A model generated the notes under the pieces. That model did not search any database. It was not told the DNA's origin and worked only from the letters and a program-made list of their open reading frames with translations. From the NCBI GenBank assembly GCA_018433525.1, contig JAHDRA010000082.1, forward strand, positions 1 to 42,738: a stretch of DNA of 42,738 nt. The letters run 5' to 3'. The translations under genes and the position numbers were made by a program. This document shows positions 8,769 to 17,644 of this stretch, piece after piece. The stretch is from Paludibacteraceae bacterium. GTDB lineage: Bacteria > Bacteroidota > Bacteroidia > Bacteroidales > Paludibacteraceae. Numbering within the stretch: position 1 is the stretch's first letter; each line of letters opens with the position of its first letter.

Positions 8769-9329
8769 ATGAAACTATATACAAAAACAGGAGATGAAGG
8801 TGAAACGGGATTAATTGGAGGGACGAGAGTTCCAAAAAATCACATTCGGCTGGAAGCTTATGGTACGGTAGATGAGCTAAATTCATTTATTGGCTTGTTG
8901 ACCACTTTTCAAATAGATAATTCGGATTTACTTTTTCTGCAATCCATTCAAAATAAACTTTTTATCATTGGCTCTTATTTGGCGACCGATTTTTCTAAAT
9001 ATTCTAAAACAAAAGTTTCGCCACTGTTAGAAAAAGATATAACAAACATAGAAACGGAAATAGACCGATTGACGTCGGAAGTTCCGCCATTGAATAATTT
9101 TGTTCTACCCGGTGGCAGTCAAGCCTCAGCCTTGTGCCATATCTGCAGAACCATTACACGTCGTTTGGAACGACGTTTGTACGACTTACATGAACAAATA
9201 CCTGTCGACAAAAATATACTGATTTATATCAATCGCATGTCCGATTATTTCTTTGCCTTGTCGCGATATTTGTTGTTTAAAAACAATATTCAGGAAATAT
9301 TATGGCAAAAAAATGAGGAAAACGATTAA
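8769..9329 (+). CDS. Cob(I)yrinic acid a,c-diamide adenosyltransferase (PduO type)
   Basis: A 186-residue cytoplasmic enzyme that transfers the 5'-deoxyadenosyl group of ATP to cob(I)alamin, making coenzyme B12. The N-terminal ATP-binding signature is intact (KLYTKTGDEGETGLIGG, residues 2-18), as is the helix motif RLEAYGTVDELNS. The C-terminal hallmark FVLPGGSQASALCHICRTITRRLER supplies the conserved Arg and Glu of the cobalamin site. Length matches the stand-alone PduO family. Together with the methionine-synthase activation domain at 27335 it shows the organism uses cobalamin. No B12 riboswitch is visible in the 148 bases upstream. Confidence 0.92.
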   Translation: MKLYTKTGDEGETGLIGGTRVPKNHIRLEAYGTVDELNSFIGLLTTFQIDNSDLLFLQSIQNKLFIIGSYLATDFSKYSKTKVSPLLEKDITNIETEIDRLTSEVPPLNNFVLPGGSQASALCHICRTITRRLERRLYDLHEQIPVDKNILIYINRMSDYFFALSRYLLFKNNIQEILWQKNEEND

Positions 9330-9346
9330 TTTGTAACTTTTTTAAT

Positions 9347-9354
9347 TATTTTTG
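9347..9354 (+). promoter_or_regulatory. -7 promoter element (TATTTTTG)
   Basis: It matches TAnnTTTG about 63 bases before the DUF2795 gene. Confidence 0.35.
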
Positions 9355-9416
9355 CGCAAAATTTAGAGGAAAAATAATTATTCAATCAAAAAAATTGAAC
9401 CTAAATATTTAGCTAT

Positions 9417-9638
9417 ATGTATTGGACGTTAGAATTAGCTTCAAAAATAGAAGATGCACCCTGGCCGGCAACTAAGGATGAATTGATAGATTATGCTATC
9501 CGCTCCGGTGCGCCATTGGAAGTAATCGAAAACTTGCAGGAAATTGAAGATGAAGGTGAAATCTATGAATCCATCGAGGACATTTGGCCCGATTATCCGA
9601 GCAAAGAAGACTTTTTCTTCAATGAAGAAGAATATTAA
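9417..9638 (+). CDS. DUF2795 family small acidic protein
   Basis: A 73-residue cytoplasmic protein of the Bacteroidetes DUF2795 type. It opens MYWTLELASKIEDAPWPATK, has a helical core (ELIDYAIRSGAPLEVIENLQ) and a very acidic tail (DIWPDYPSKEDFFFNEEEY). The function of the family is not established. It has its own promoter-like element and is separated by 181 bases from the type IX secretion operon, so it is probably monocistronic. Confidence 0.8.
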   Translation: MYWTLELASKIEDAPWPATKDELIDYAIRSGAPLEVIENLQEIEDEGEIYESIEDIWPDYPSKEDFFFNEEEY

Positions 9639-9671
9639 TCTTTCAAAATTCTTTTTTTACAAAACTTTACT

Positions 9672-9679
9672 TATTTTTG
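9672..9679 (+). promoter_or_regulatory. -7 promoter element (TATTTTTG) of the type IX secretion operon
   Basis: It matches TAnnTTTG and would give a leader of about 135 bases before porP. The leader contains a 10-codon frame with a good ribosome site (AGGAGTAATG, start 9708) and an A/T-rich imperfect stem near 9767-9790. The -33 box is not obvious. Confidence 0.45.
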
Positions 9680-9819
9680 TTGAGCTAAAAATAAGGATTA
9701 GGAGTAATGGATACGGTGAAAGTGCAATTTTTTTGTTAAATTGAAGTTATTTATAAAGTTGACAAGCTTTTTTGATCGAAAAAAAGGTTGAATAAAAACT
9801 TAATAATAAGAATCATCTC

Positions 9820-10767
9820 ATGAAAAAAATAGTACTCACTGTTGTTGTATTTATGGTTTCATCAGTGAGTATTATTTCTCAAACTGCATCTCAGTGGAGC
9901 CAGTACATGTTTAATTCTTCTTCCTTCAATCCGGCAGCGGTCGGCGAAAAAGGAATGATTGAAGCCGTTTGGCAACATCGTATTCAGTGGGTTGGAATGC
10001 CTAATGCGGGTCAATCGGATATTATTAACCTCAACTTGCCTGTTGATTTTTTGTCCACCACTCATGGTGTCGGTTTAAAAGTCATAGATGATAAGGTTGG
10101 CTTATTTTCTAACACTTCGGTATATCTGCAATATGCATATAAACTAAAAACAACTTCAGGAGTTTGGAGTTTTGGAACAGAATTGGGTTTGATCAATGCA
10201 GGGTTTGAAGGAGACAGCGTTCATTCAGTCAACATAGGTGATTACCACGAATCGACCGATCCTGTGGTACCATCAACCAATGTTCAAGGGATGGGTTTCG
10301 ATATTGGGTTGGGAGCTTGGTATTCTTCTCCAAAATTTGAGGCAGGAATTTCCTACGCACATCTCAATCAGCCTGTCATTAGTTGGAGCGACCAGCTTGA
10401 TTATCAGGAGAAAGGTGTTCTTTTTATCACAGGTAGTTACAATTGGACTTTGATTGATCCGAAAATGGTTATAAAACCGACAACGCTTTTTAAAACCGAT
10501 TTTGTTTCTTATCAGTGGGATGCTTCTGCACGTATGGAATATGACAATAAATACTGGGGAGGACTTTCCTACCGATGGGGCGATGCGGTGGTATTTTTTG
10601 CTGGAATCAATGCCATTGCTGGTTTAAATATTGGTTATGCTTATGATTTACCGGTTTCGCAAATTATAAAGGCAAGTTCCGGTTCTCATGAATTTTTGAT
10701 AAGTTATAGTTTTGAATATAAATTAAATAAAGCAAAACACAAGTACAAAAGTATTCGTATTTTGTGA
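9820..10767 (+). CDS. porP: Type IX secretion system membrane protein, PorP/SprF family
   Basis: A 315-residue outer-membrane barrel of the PorP/SprF family. The signal peptide (MKKIVLTVVVFMVSSVSIIS) precedes the hallmark QYMFNSSSFNPAAVGEKG, close to the family consensus QYMfNp..iNPAyaG. Amphipathic beta strands follow to the C-terminal LISYSFEYKL. PorP is needed for type IX secretion in Porphyromonas and links to the periplasmic PorK/N ring or partner proteins. It is the first gene of the conserved order porP-gldK-gldL-gldM-gldN, 58 bases before gldK. Many genomes hold several PorP/SprF paralogues, but position marks this as the core one. Confidence 0.9.
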   Translation: MKKIVLTVVVFMVSSVSIISQTASQWSQYMFNSSSFNPAAVGEKGMIEAVWQHRIQWVGMPNAGQSDIINLNLPVDFLSTTHGVGLKVIDDKVGLFSNTSVYLQYAYKLKTTSGVWSFGTELGLINAGFEGDSVHSVNIGDYHESTDPVVPSTNVQGMGFDIGLGAWYSSPKFEAGISYAHLNQPVISWSDQLDYQEKGVLFITGSYNWTLIDPKMVIKPTTLFKTDFVSYQWDASARMEYDNKYWGGLSYRWGDAVVFFAGINAIAGLNIGYAYDLPVSQIIKASSGSHEFLISYSFEYKLNKAKHKYKSIRIL

Positions 10768-10825
10768 CAAAAGTATTTTTTCAGAAAAAAGATTAAAAAA
10801 ACAATCACTTTATTGTTATACAAGA

Positions 10826-12193
10826 ATGAAAAGAAATGTGCTAATTAGTATCCTTTTCGGATCATTGCTTCTGGCCGGATGCAACAAGCCTGCCGGAGAA
10901 TTGGTTGGAGTTGGGAACAGAGGAAATTTTCGCGAAGCCAATCCCTATGGTATGGTTTTCATAAAAGGAGGTTCGTTTTTGATGGGAGCCAATGACCAAT
11001 CAGCAATTGGAGCTATCAATGACAAGTCGATACATGTAACGGTCGACGCCTTTTGGATGGATCAGACCGAAATTACTAATGACGAGTACAAACAATTTGT
11101 GAATTGGGTGCGTGATTCCATCATTTTACGGTCTCTTGTAATGGCTGGCCGAGACGAATTTCGCCTGAAGTTGAGGAATCAGGATGAGCTTCCACCTGAA
11201 ACGGCACCTTTAAATTGGAAAGCTAAAATTCCATGGAAATCCCAAGATGAAGAAATTAGAGAGGTGCTCAATACATTTTATTATGAGGACGTAAACTCAC
11301 TTTCAGGCAGACAGTTGAATCCAACCAAATTCCGTTATCGTTATGAATGGATTAATTATGATCAAGCTGCTTTGGCTACCAATAAATATGATGTAAACAC
11401 GGGAGCCTATCCAAAAAATGCAAAAGTTAGAGTTGACACCTCTTATGTTGACGAAAACGGAGTGATTCATCATCAAACTATCGAACGTCCCTTGAGAACT
11501 CGTAAAGATTTGATTTCCACGAAAATAGTAAATATATATCCCGATACTATCATGTGGATTAGAGATTTTCAGTATGCCTACAACGAGCCAAAAATGAAAA
11601 TGTACTTTTCCCATCCCGGCTTTGCCAATTATCCTGTGGTAGGGGTAACATGGGAACAGGCACAGGCATTTTGTCAATGGAGAACGCATATTTACAACGG
11701 TACAAACAAAATCAGTGCTCAGGACTATCGTTTGCCTACCGAAGCCGAATGGGAATATGCAGCTCGGGGTGGCCGTCAAATGGCTTTGTATCCTTGGGGT
11801 GGCAATTATGTTAGAGACAAAAGAGGATGTTTTATGGCTAATTTCAAACCCATGCGTGGAAGTTATAACGATGATACCGGAACAACAACCATGAAAGTTG
11901 GTTCATTTCTTCCGAACGATTTTGGACTGTACGATATGGCAGGAAATGTAGCAGAATGGACTTCATCAGCTTTCAATGTCTCCAGCAGCAACATTGTTTA
12001 CGATATTAACCCGAATTTTCAGTTCAATGCAAAAAACAGCGATCCTCAAGTACTGAAACGCAAAGTGGTAAAAGGCGGATCATGGAAAGACATTGCCTAC
12101 TACCTGCAATGCGGTGCACGTACCTATGAATATCAGAACGAAAGCAGACCTTATATTGGATTTAGATGTGTACGATCATATAATGGCGAATAA
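10826..12193 (+). CDS. gldK: Gliding motility/T9SS lipoprotein GldK (PorK)
   Basis: A 455-residue outer-membrane lipoprotein. The signal peptide ends in the lipobox LLLAGC (Cys at about residue 19). A formylglycine-generating-enzyme-like (FGE-sulfatase/SUMF1) domain spans about 40-450. Its motifs include FIKGGSFLMGAND, FWMDQTEITNDEYKQFVNW, RLPTEAEWEYAARGG, YDMAGNVAEWTSS and the closing YIGFRCVRSYNG. GldK/PorK forms with GldN/PorN the periplasmic ring attached to the outer membrane in the type IX system. FGE catalytic function is not expected in GldK. It follows porP and precedes gldL by 26 bases. Confidence 0.95.
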   Translation: MKRNVLISILFGSLLLAGCNKPAGELVGVGNRGNFREANPYGMVFIKGGSFLMGANDQSAIGAINDKSIHVTVDAFWMDQTEITNDEYKQFVNWVRDSIILRSLVMAGRDEFRLKLRNQDELPPETAPLNWKAKIPWKSQDEEIREVLNTFYYEDVNSLSGRQLNPTKFRYRYEWINYDQAALATNKYDVNTGAYPKNAKVRVDTSYVDENGVIHHQTIERPLRTRKDLISTKIVNIYPDTIMWIRDFQYAYNEPKMKMYFSHPGFANYPVVGVTWEQAQAFCQWRTHIYNGTNKISAQDYRLPTEAEWEYAARGGRQMALYPWGGNYVRDKRGCFMANFKPMRGSYNDDTGTTTMKVGSFLPNDFGLYDMAGNVAEWTSSAFNVSSSNIVYDINPNFQFNAKNSDPQVLKRKVVKGGSWKDIAYYLQCGARTYEYQNESRPYIGFRCVRSYNGE

Positions 12194-12219
12194 AAGTGTA
12201 AACTTTAATAATTACAAAC

Positions 12220-13098
12220 ATGTCAAATAATGCTATAAATTCAAAAAAACAATCAGGATTTTCCGAATGGTGGAATTCTCCCAAAGGGAGAAAAATTGTT
12301 AATGCCATATACAGCGTTGGAGCCGGAGTAGTTATCATCGGTGCAATGTTTAAAATACTGCACTTGCCGGGTGCAAACGTGGTGCTAGGTACCGGCATGA
12401 TTTGTGAGGCAATTATTTTTTCAATGGGAGCATTAGATAAACCTTTTAAAGAATACCATTGGGATAAGATTTTCGATTTTGAAAATGGAACAGCCCGATT
12501 TCAAACTGAACTAATAGGAAGTGCGACAATATCCGCTTCTCCGGCTCATCCATCTATAAATTATTCTGAAACGCTTTCTGAAGAAGATGTAGAAAAATTA
12601 TCGGAAGGAATAAAAAATCTTTCTGCCACAGCACGACAACTAGCATCTGTTTCTGATTTAACTGCCCCAACTTCGGAGTTTATCCGCAACATAACTTCTG
12701 CTTCTGAATCTGTAAGCAATTTTTCGAAAGACCAAAATAACCTGAACTCTTCTCTTCGTAATTTATCAGGGATTTATGTGGAAATTGGTACTGAAATGAA
12801 AAAAGCAGAAGAGAACACAAAAGATTACACTGGGGAAATTGAGAAAATCAACAAGAATTTAAGTTCATTGAATGCCATTTACGAAATTCATTTGAAAAAC
12901 GTGGAAGAACAATCAACTAAAATAGGAAATTCCAACAAGGAATTGGAAAATATTCTATCGAACTTGAAAAAAATTAATTCATTTTCCTCTGCAAGTGCTG
13001 AAGAATCAGAAAAGTATAAAAACGAAACTGTTAAACTGGCACAACAAATTTCTGATCTCAACAAAGTTTATGGCAATATGTTGAATGCATTAAGCTGA
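12220..13098 (+). CDS. gldL: Gliding motility/T9SS motor protein GldL (PorL)
   Basis: A 292-residue inner-membrane protein. Two transmembrane helices occupy about residues 24-46 and 51-70 (IVNAIYSVGAGVVIIGAMFK, then VVLGTGMICEAIIFSMGAL). Glu63 in helix 2 matches the conserved protonatable Glu of GldL. The remainder is cytoplasmic and predicted coiled-coil, rich in Ser, Lys and Glu. GldL pentamers surround a GldM dimer to form the proton-driven motor that energises type IX secretion and gliding. It lies between gldK and gldM with short gaps. Confidence 0.94.
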   Translation: MSNNAINSKKQSGFSEWWNSPKGRKIVNAIYSVGAGVVIIGAMFKILHLPGANVVLGTGMICEAIIFSMGALDKPFKEYHWDKIFDFENGTARFQTELIGSATISASPAHPSINYSETLSEEDVEKLSEGIKNLSATARQLASVSDLTAPTSEFIRNITSASESVSNFSKDQNNLNSSLRNLSGIYVEIGTEMKKAEENTKDYTGEIEKINKNLSSLNAIYEIHLKNVEEQSTKIGNSNKELENILSNLKKINSFSSASAEESEKYKNETVKLAQQISDLNKVYGNMLNALS

Positions 13099-13160
13099 TA
13101 ACAAAGAGATTTTTATTTTTTAAATTTTCTTAAAATAAGACATTAGAAATAAAATAAAAG

Positions 13161-14696
13161 ATGAGTGGAGCAAAAAATTGTCCCGAGACCACCCGACAAA
13201 AAATGATCGGGATGATGTATTTGGTGCTGACAGCCATGCTGGCATTGAATGTATCAAGTGAAGTGCTGGAAGGGTTTACTATGGTTGACAACAGCTTGCA
13301 TAACACTATCATTTCAGCTTCGGTAAGGAATGAAGATTTATACAAACAATTCGAATATTTATACAATCAGAATCCCACAAAAGTAAAAGAATGGTTAGAT
13401 AAAGCTTTGGAGGTTAAAAAACAATCGGATTCTCTTTACAACTATATTCAAAATTTCAAATATGAAATATTGAAAATGGTTGATAATAAAAATGCTGATC
13501 CTGAAGCGCGTAGGGTGATTAATAAAGAAAATTACGATGCACCCGGTGAATATGCATTGGTAAAAGGTAATGGGAAAATTCTTAAGGAAAAAATTGATAA
13601 TTATAGAAATTTTTTGATCTCATTATCTGGCAATAGTCCGGCAAAACAGCAAATGTATGCTACTATATTTTCAACCGCTCCATCAGAAAACGGAGTACCT
13701 TGGGAATATGCTTTGTTTGAAATGATGCCCGTTTCGGCGGTTATAACCGTACTAACAAAATATCAAAGCGATATTCGAATGGCAGAAGCCGAATTAATCC
13801 AGTACCTCAAAGCACAAACTGACGTTTCCGATTTCAGGGTTAATAAAATTGAAGCCTTAGTTGTTCCAAATTCTCGTTACGTATTTAGAGGAAGCAAATA
13901 TTCGGCTCAAATTGTTCTTTCAGCCGTTGATTCCACTAAAACGCCCGAGTTCTACGTAGGTAATACCCCTGTAAAAAATGGAATTTATGAAGTTAATTGC
14001 AATCAGACAGGCAGCTTTACTTATACTGGTTTCGTTCAGTTAACAGGGAACGATGGTGTGATAAGAAAGTTTCCCTTTACAAGTGATTATATTGTCGGTG
14101 AGCCTTCGGCAACCATTTCCAATGAAGATCTGAATGTTGTTTATCGCGGCATCGACCATAAATTCAGTATCTCTGTTCCGGGAGTAGCCTCTGAAAATAT
14201 TTCAGTAAGGGTGGCGGGAGCAACCGTTCAAAAAACTGCTGGAGGTAAATTCATTATTCGTCCCACACAGGATGGGGAAATCAATGTTGCTGTGTATGCC
14301 AAAGTTGAAGGAAAAGAAATTTTAATGGGTAACAGTATTTATAGAGTGAGATATTTGCCTGATCCAAAAGCTTATTTACAATATTCTGATGCCGGTGGAA
14401 TTACAAGATTAATACAGGATGGAAATCTTAATAAGCGTTTATTGAGAGGCGACAATGTAGCCATTGTGGCAAGTTATGGTGAAGACGAACTCATTCAGGC
14501 AAAATTCAATATTATTTCTTTTACAATGCTCACTATATATGGTTCAGTTGAAACCACCGGATCAAGGTTAAGTAATAGACAATTGGCTGATATTGATCGT
14601 TTGGAGGGTGGAGATTATATTACATTTAAAAATATTAAAGCCGTCGGTCCTGATGGCAAAGTAAGAAATCTTGGATTAGTTCAAGTACAAATTTAG
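13161..14696 (+). CDS. gldM: Gliding motility/T9SS motor protein GldM (PorM)
   Basis: A 511-residue protein with one N-terminal transmembrane helix (about residues 15-33, MIGMMYLVLTAMLALNVS) and a long periplasmic part. The N-terminal motif NCPETTRQKMIGMMYLVLTA and the following SSEVLEGF (Glu34) are strongly conserved in the family. The periplasmic region of GldM consists of a helical bundle then Ig-like domains, which agrees with the beta-rich C-terminal two thirds seen here. It spans the periplasm and carries motion from the GldL ring to the GldK/N ring. It lies 62 bases after gldL and about 50 before gldN. Confidence 0.95.
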   Translation: MSGAKNCPETTRQKMIGMMYLVLTAMLALNVSSEVLEGFTMVDNSLHNTIISASVRNEDLYKQFEYLYNQNPTKVKEWLDKALEVKKQSDSLYNYIQNFKYEILKMVDNKNADPEARRVINKENYDAPGEYALVKGNGKILKEKIDNYRNFLISLSGNSPAKQQMYATIFSTAPSENGVPWEYALFEMMPVSAVITVLTKYQSDIRMAEAELIQYLKAQTDVSDFRVNKIEALVVPNSRYVFRGSKYSAQIVLSAVDSTKTPEFYVGNTPVKNGIYEVNCNQTGSFTYTGFVQLTGNDGVIRKFPFTSDYIVGEPSATISNEDLNVVYRGIDHKFSISVPGVASENISVRVAGATVQKTAGGKFIIRPTQDGEINVAVYAKVEGKEILMGNSIYRVRYLPDPKAYLQYSDAGGITRLIQDGNLNKRLLRGDNVAIVASYGEDELIQAKFNIISFTMLTIYGSVETTGSRLSNRQLADIDRLEGGDYITFKNIKAVGPDGKVRNLGLVQVQI

Positions 14697-14745
14697 TTTT
14701 TTAAAATTTTTTGCAAAAATAAGCAAACCAAATAGAATGTTCAGT

Positions 14746-15648
14746 ATGAAAAAAATTGGTGTTCTAACTTTATTCTTGGCTTTTATTCTACTACCGGGTT
14801 CCATAAAAGCTCAAATTAATGAAATTCCTTTTTTTGATAGCAAAGGAAATGTTAACATTGAAACTACCGAGCTCGATACATTGGCGGACACCATTGCAGT
14901 TGTTCATCATCGTAGAGACGATATTGTTTGGTCGAGAGTGGTATATAGGGTTATAGATATGCGAGAAAAACAAAACTATCAACTATATTTTCCAACTCGA
15001 CCCAATAAGGAATATCGCAATCTTTTTACGGTAATGATCGACGCAATTTGTGATGGAGTTAACGTGTATAAAAAAAATCCGCGCGATATCAAACCTGAAT
15101 TCAACGAATTGTTGGAAGGGGAAGAATTATCCAGGGCTTTTGCTTTTGAAGAAGACAATACCAGCAATCTTATTCAAATAGATCCCATAACCAATCAGCG
15201 AACCTTCAACAATTACCGTTATATTCAGTACGTGCGCAATCAGTTGAAATATCTGATTCAGGAAATTATTTTCTTCGATAAGCATACCTCCAGAATGTAT
15301 TCCAAAATCATTGGTATTGCCCCTCTTTATGCTTTACATCCCGATAATGTCGAATCTAATGAGACAATGGGATATTTCAGAGGTTCCGTTCTCTGTTGGT
15401 TTGCATTTGACGAACTGCGTCCCTATCTGGCCAAACAATATGTTATCCCAAATGGGAACGACACCCAACGCATGACTTTTGACGACTTTTTCTCTCAAAA
15501 ACTTTATGCAAGTTACTTGCTGGGCGACAGCAACATGTTTAACAGAATGCTGCTCGATTATGTTATTGACCCTGCCAAAGTTAGAAAAGAACAAAACAGG
15601 ATAGAAAACGAATTGCTGAACTTTGAACAGGATTTGTGGGAATATTGA
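14746..15648 (+). CDS. gldN: Gliding motility/T9SS protein GldN (PorN)
   Basis: About 300 residues. The signal peptide MKKIGVLTLFLAFILLPGSI leads to a mature periplasmic protein. Typical GldN features are WSRVVYRVIDMREKQNYQLYFP near residue 65 and the closing NELLNFEQDLWEY. GldN/PorN binds GldK/PorK to form the periplasmic ring of the type IX system. I prefer the ATG at 14746 because it starts a standard Lys-rich signal peptide. The in-frame ATG at 14737 would add only MFS. It is the last gene of the block, with a terminator 30 bases after the stop. Confidence 0.93.
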   Translation: MKKIGVLTLFLAFILLPGSIKAQINEIPFFDSKGNVNIETTELDTLADTIAVVHHRRDDIVWSRVVYRVIDMREKQNYQLYFPTRPNKEYRNLFTVMIDAICDGVNVYKKNPRDIKPEFNELLEGEELSRAFAFEEDNTSNLIQIDPITNQRTFNNYRYIQYVRNQLKYLIQEIIFFDKHTSRMYSKIIGIAPLYALHPDNVESNETMGYFRGSVLCWFAFDELRPYLAKQYVIPNGNDTQRMTFDDFFSQKLYASYLLGDSNMFNRMLLDYVIDPAKVRKEQNRIENELLNFEQDLWEY

Positions 15649-15678
15649 AAAAAGCTTTCAAATATTATTCAAATATTC

Positions 15679-15708
15679 AAAAAGACGGCTGTTGAGTCGT
15701 CTTTTTTT
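15679..15708 (+). terminator. Rho-independent terminator of the porP-gldKLMN operon
   Basis: AAAAAGACG (15679-15687) pairs with CGTCTTTTT (15698-15706) around a 10-base loop and continues into a run of seven T (15702-15708). It begins 31 bases after the gldN stop and ends the type IX secretion transcript. Confidence 0.85.
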
Positions 15709-15850
15709 GCTTAACGTATGAAACTACATTGCAAAAATTTTTTTGGAAGTATATTTTTATCGAACAAGTGAACAAAATTATTCTTAAACGATTATAATCA
15801 AAAAAACACAAACGTCGTAAAGATTTTTTAAAAAAAGTTATTCATAAAAA

Positions 15851-16501
15851 ATGAAGAATATCATACTTTCCGATAATCAATATATTTCTAAAGCCGGGTG
15901 GCTTTATCTGATCTCAACCTATTCTCTGGAGGCAACCATTAGGGAAGCAGCCACAAAAAAAGAACTGGAAAAACTCCTTGTTGAAGAGCAGGAATCATTG
16001 GTAATATTGGATTATACACTTTTTGATTTTGAAAACGTCAATGAATTGATAATATGGAGCATGCGTTTTGAAAAAACCGACTGGTTATTATTTTCCGAAG
16101 AATTAAGCGAAGAATTTCTTCAACAAATTATTTACAACACCCACTCCTTCAGTGTACTCACAAAAAACAGCAATAAAGAAGAAATAAATCTGGCATTAAA
16201 AGAAACATTGTCCGGAAACAGGTTTATTTGTAACTTTGTATCCAATTTGCTGATTGACTGCCAAAAACATCTGAAAAATGATGGCAAACCGGTTTTAACA
16301 CCTACTGAGCGTGAAATTCTGAAAGAAATTGCACTGGGAAAAACCACGAAGGAAATAGCATCCGAGCGTTTTGTGAGTGTACACACCATTATGACACACA
16401 GAAAAAATATTTTCCGCAAAATAAAAGTCAATAACGTACACGAAGCCACAAAATATGCAATGCGGGCTGGAATTGTCAATCTGGCTGAATATTACATCTA
16501 A
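15851..16501 (+). CDS. LuxR/NarL-type response regulator
   Basis: A 216-residue cytoplasmic transcription factor. The receiver-like N-terminal domain keeps Asp8 (ILSDN), the likely phosphoacceptor Asp54 (VILDYT) and a Lys near residue 105 (SVLTKNS), but lacks the usual second acidic residue after strand 1. The C-terminal LuxR helix-turn-helix is clear ([22 protein letters not shown], recognition part [16 protein letters not shown]). No histidine kinase is adjacent. It sits 200 bases after gldN but beyond a strong terminator. Its stop is 16 bases before mnmA, so the two are probably co-transcribed. Any link to secretion is inference. Confidence 0.85.
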   Translation: MKNIILSDNQYISKAGWLYLISTYSLEATIREAATKKELEKLLVEEQESLVILDYTLFDFENVNELIIWSMRFEKTDWLLFSEELSEEFLQQIIYNTHSFSVLTKNSNKEEINLALKETLSGNRFICNFVSNLLIDCQKHLKNDGKPVLTPTEREILKEIALGKTTKEIASERFVSVHTIMTHRKNIFRKIKVNNVHEATKYAMRAGIVNLAEYYI

Positions 16502-16517
16502 AATCAGGCTAAAAAAA

Positions 16518-17579
16518 ATGAAAATAGCGGCTTTACTTTCCGGAGGGGTTGACAGTTCGGTAGTAGTTCATTTGCTGAAGGATCAGGGTTACACTCCTTC
16601 ACTGTTTTATATTAAAATCGGAAGAGACGAGGACGAACTGCTGAATTGCTCTTCAGAAGAGGATATAGAAATGGCTTCACTCGTAGCACAGAAATATGGT
16701 TGCAAGCTCGAAATTATCGACCTGCACAAGGATTATTGGGAAACTGTTGTTGCCTACACCATAAGCAAGATGAAGGAAGGATTGACCCCAAATCCTGACG
16801 TGATGTGCAACAAACTAATAAAATTTGGCATTTTTGAACAAAAAGTTGGAAAAGAATTCGATAAAACAGCCACCGGACATTATGCCACCATCACCGAAAA
16901 AGATGGAAAAATTTTTCTTTCCACTGCAAAAGATCCGATAAAAGACCAAACGGATTTTCTTGCACAAATCGATTATCTGCAGGTTTCAAAACTGATGTTT
17001 CCGATTGGACACTTCATGAAAAGTGAAGTTAGAAGCATTGCACAAAAAGCCGGTCTGCCAAGTGCCAAAAGACAGGACAGTCAGGGAATCTGTTTTCTGG
17101 GAAAAATCAATTACAACGATTTTATTCGTCGCTACTTGGGTGAAAAAGAAGGTCCGATTGTGGAATGGGAAACGGGAAAAATTCTTGGAAAGCACAAAGG
17201 ATATTGGTTTCATACCATTGGACAACGCAAAGGTCTTGGACTATCGGGAGGTCCGTGGTATGTAATAAAAAAAGATATTGCGGCCAATATCGTTTACGTA
17301 TCCTGCGGCTATGAGGTGGAAACACAATATGGAAATGAATTTTCGATGCGCAATTTTCATTTCATTACCGAAAATCCGTGGCAAAACCAAACGGAAGAAG
17401 CAAATATAACTTTCAAAATCAGACATACACCCGAATTTACGAAAGGAAAAATTTTGCATACCAACAGCGGCTGGCATGTGATTTCCGAAAAAAAAATTCA
17501 GGGCATTGCTCCGGGACAATTCGGCGTGATTTACGACAAGGATTCCCACATTTGCATCGGCAGTGGTGAAATATTCTGA
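16518..17579 (+). CDS. mnmA: tRNA-specific 2-thiouridylase MnmA
   Basis: A 353-residue cytoplasmic enzyme that thiolates C2 of the wobble uridine (U34) in tRNAs for Lys, Glu and Gln, using ATP and a sulfur relay. The PP-loop SGGVDSS is at residues 8-14. The first catalytic Cys is in [13 protein letters not shown], the second in [11 protein letters not shown], and KDQTDFLAQ is the tRNA/ATP contact region. The C-terminal beta-barrel ([15 protein letters not shown]) is present. I start at ATG 16518, which opens directly on the PP-loop strand. The frame extends upstream into the regulator gene, which would add 21 non-homologous residues. Confidence 0.95.
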   Translation: MKIAALLSGGVDSSVVVHLLKDQGYTPSLFYIKIGRDEDELLNCSSEEDIEMASLVAQKYGCKLEIIDLHKDYWETVVAYTISKMKEGLTPNPDVMCNKLIKFGIFEQKVGKEFDKTATGHYATITEKDGKIFLSTAKDPIKDQTDFLAQIDYLQVSKLMFPIGHFMKSEVRSIAQKAGLPSAKRQDSQGICFLGKINYNDFIRRYLGEKEGPIVEWETGKILGKHKGYWFHTIGQRKGLGLSGGPWYVIKKDIAANIVYVSCGYEVETQYGNEFSMRNFHFITENPWQNQTEEANITFKIRHTPEFTKGKILHTNSGWHVISEKKIQGIAPGQFGVIYDKDSHICIGSGEIF

Positions 17580-17644
17580 AAAAACATCCCGTCTTTTTTC
17601 ACACAAATGTAACCATCAATTATTTCAACAAACAAATTCTGCAG

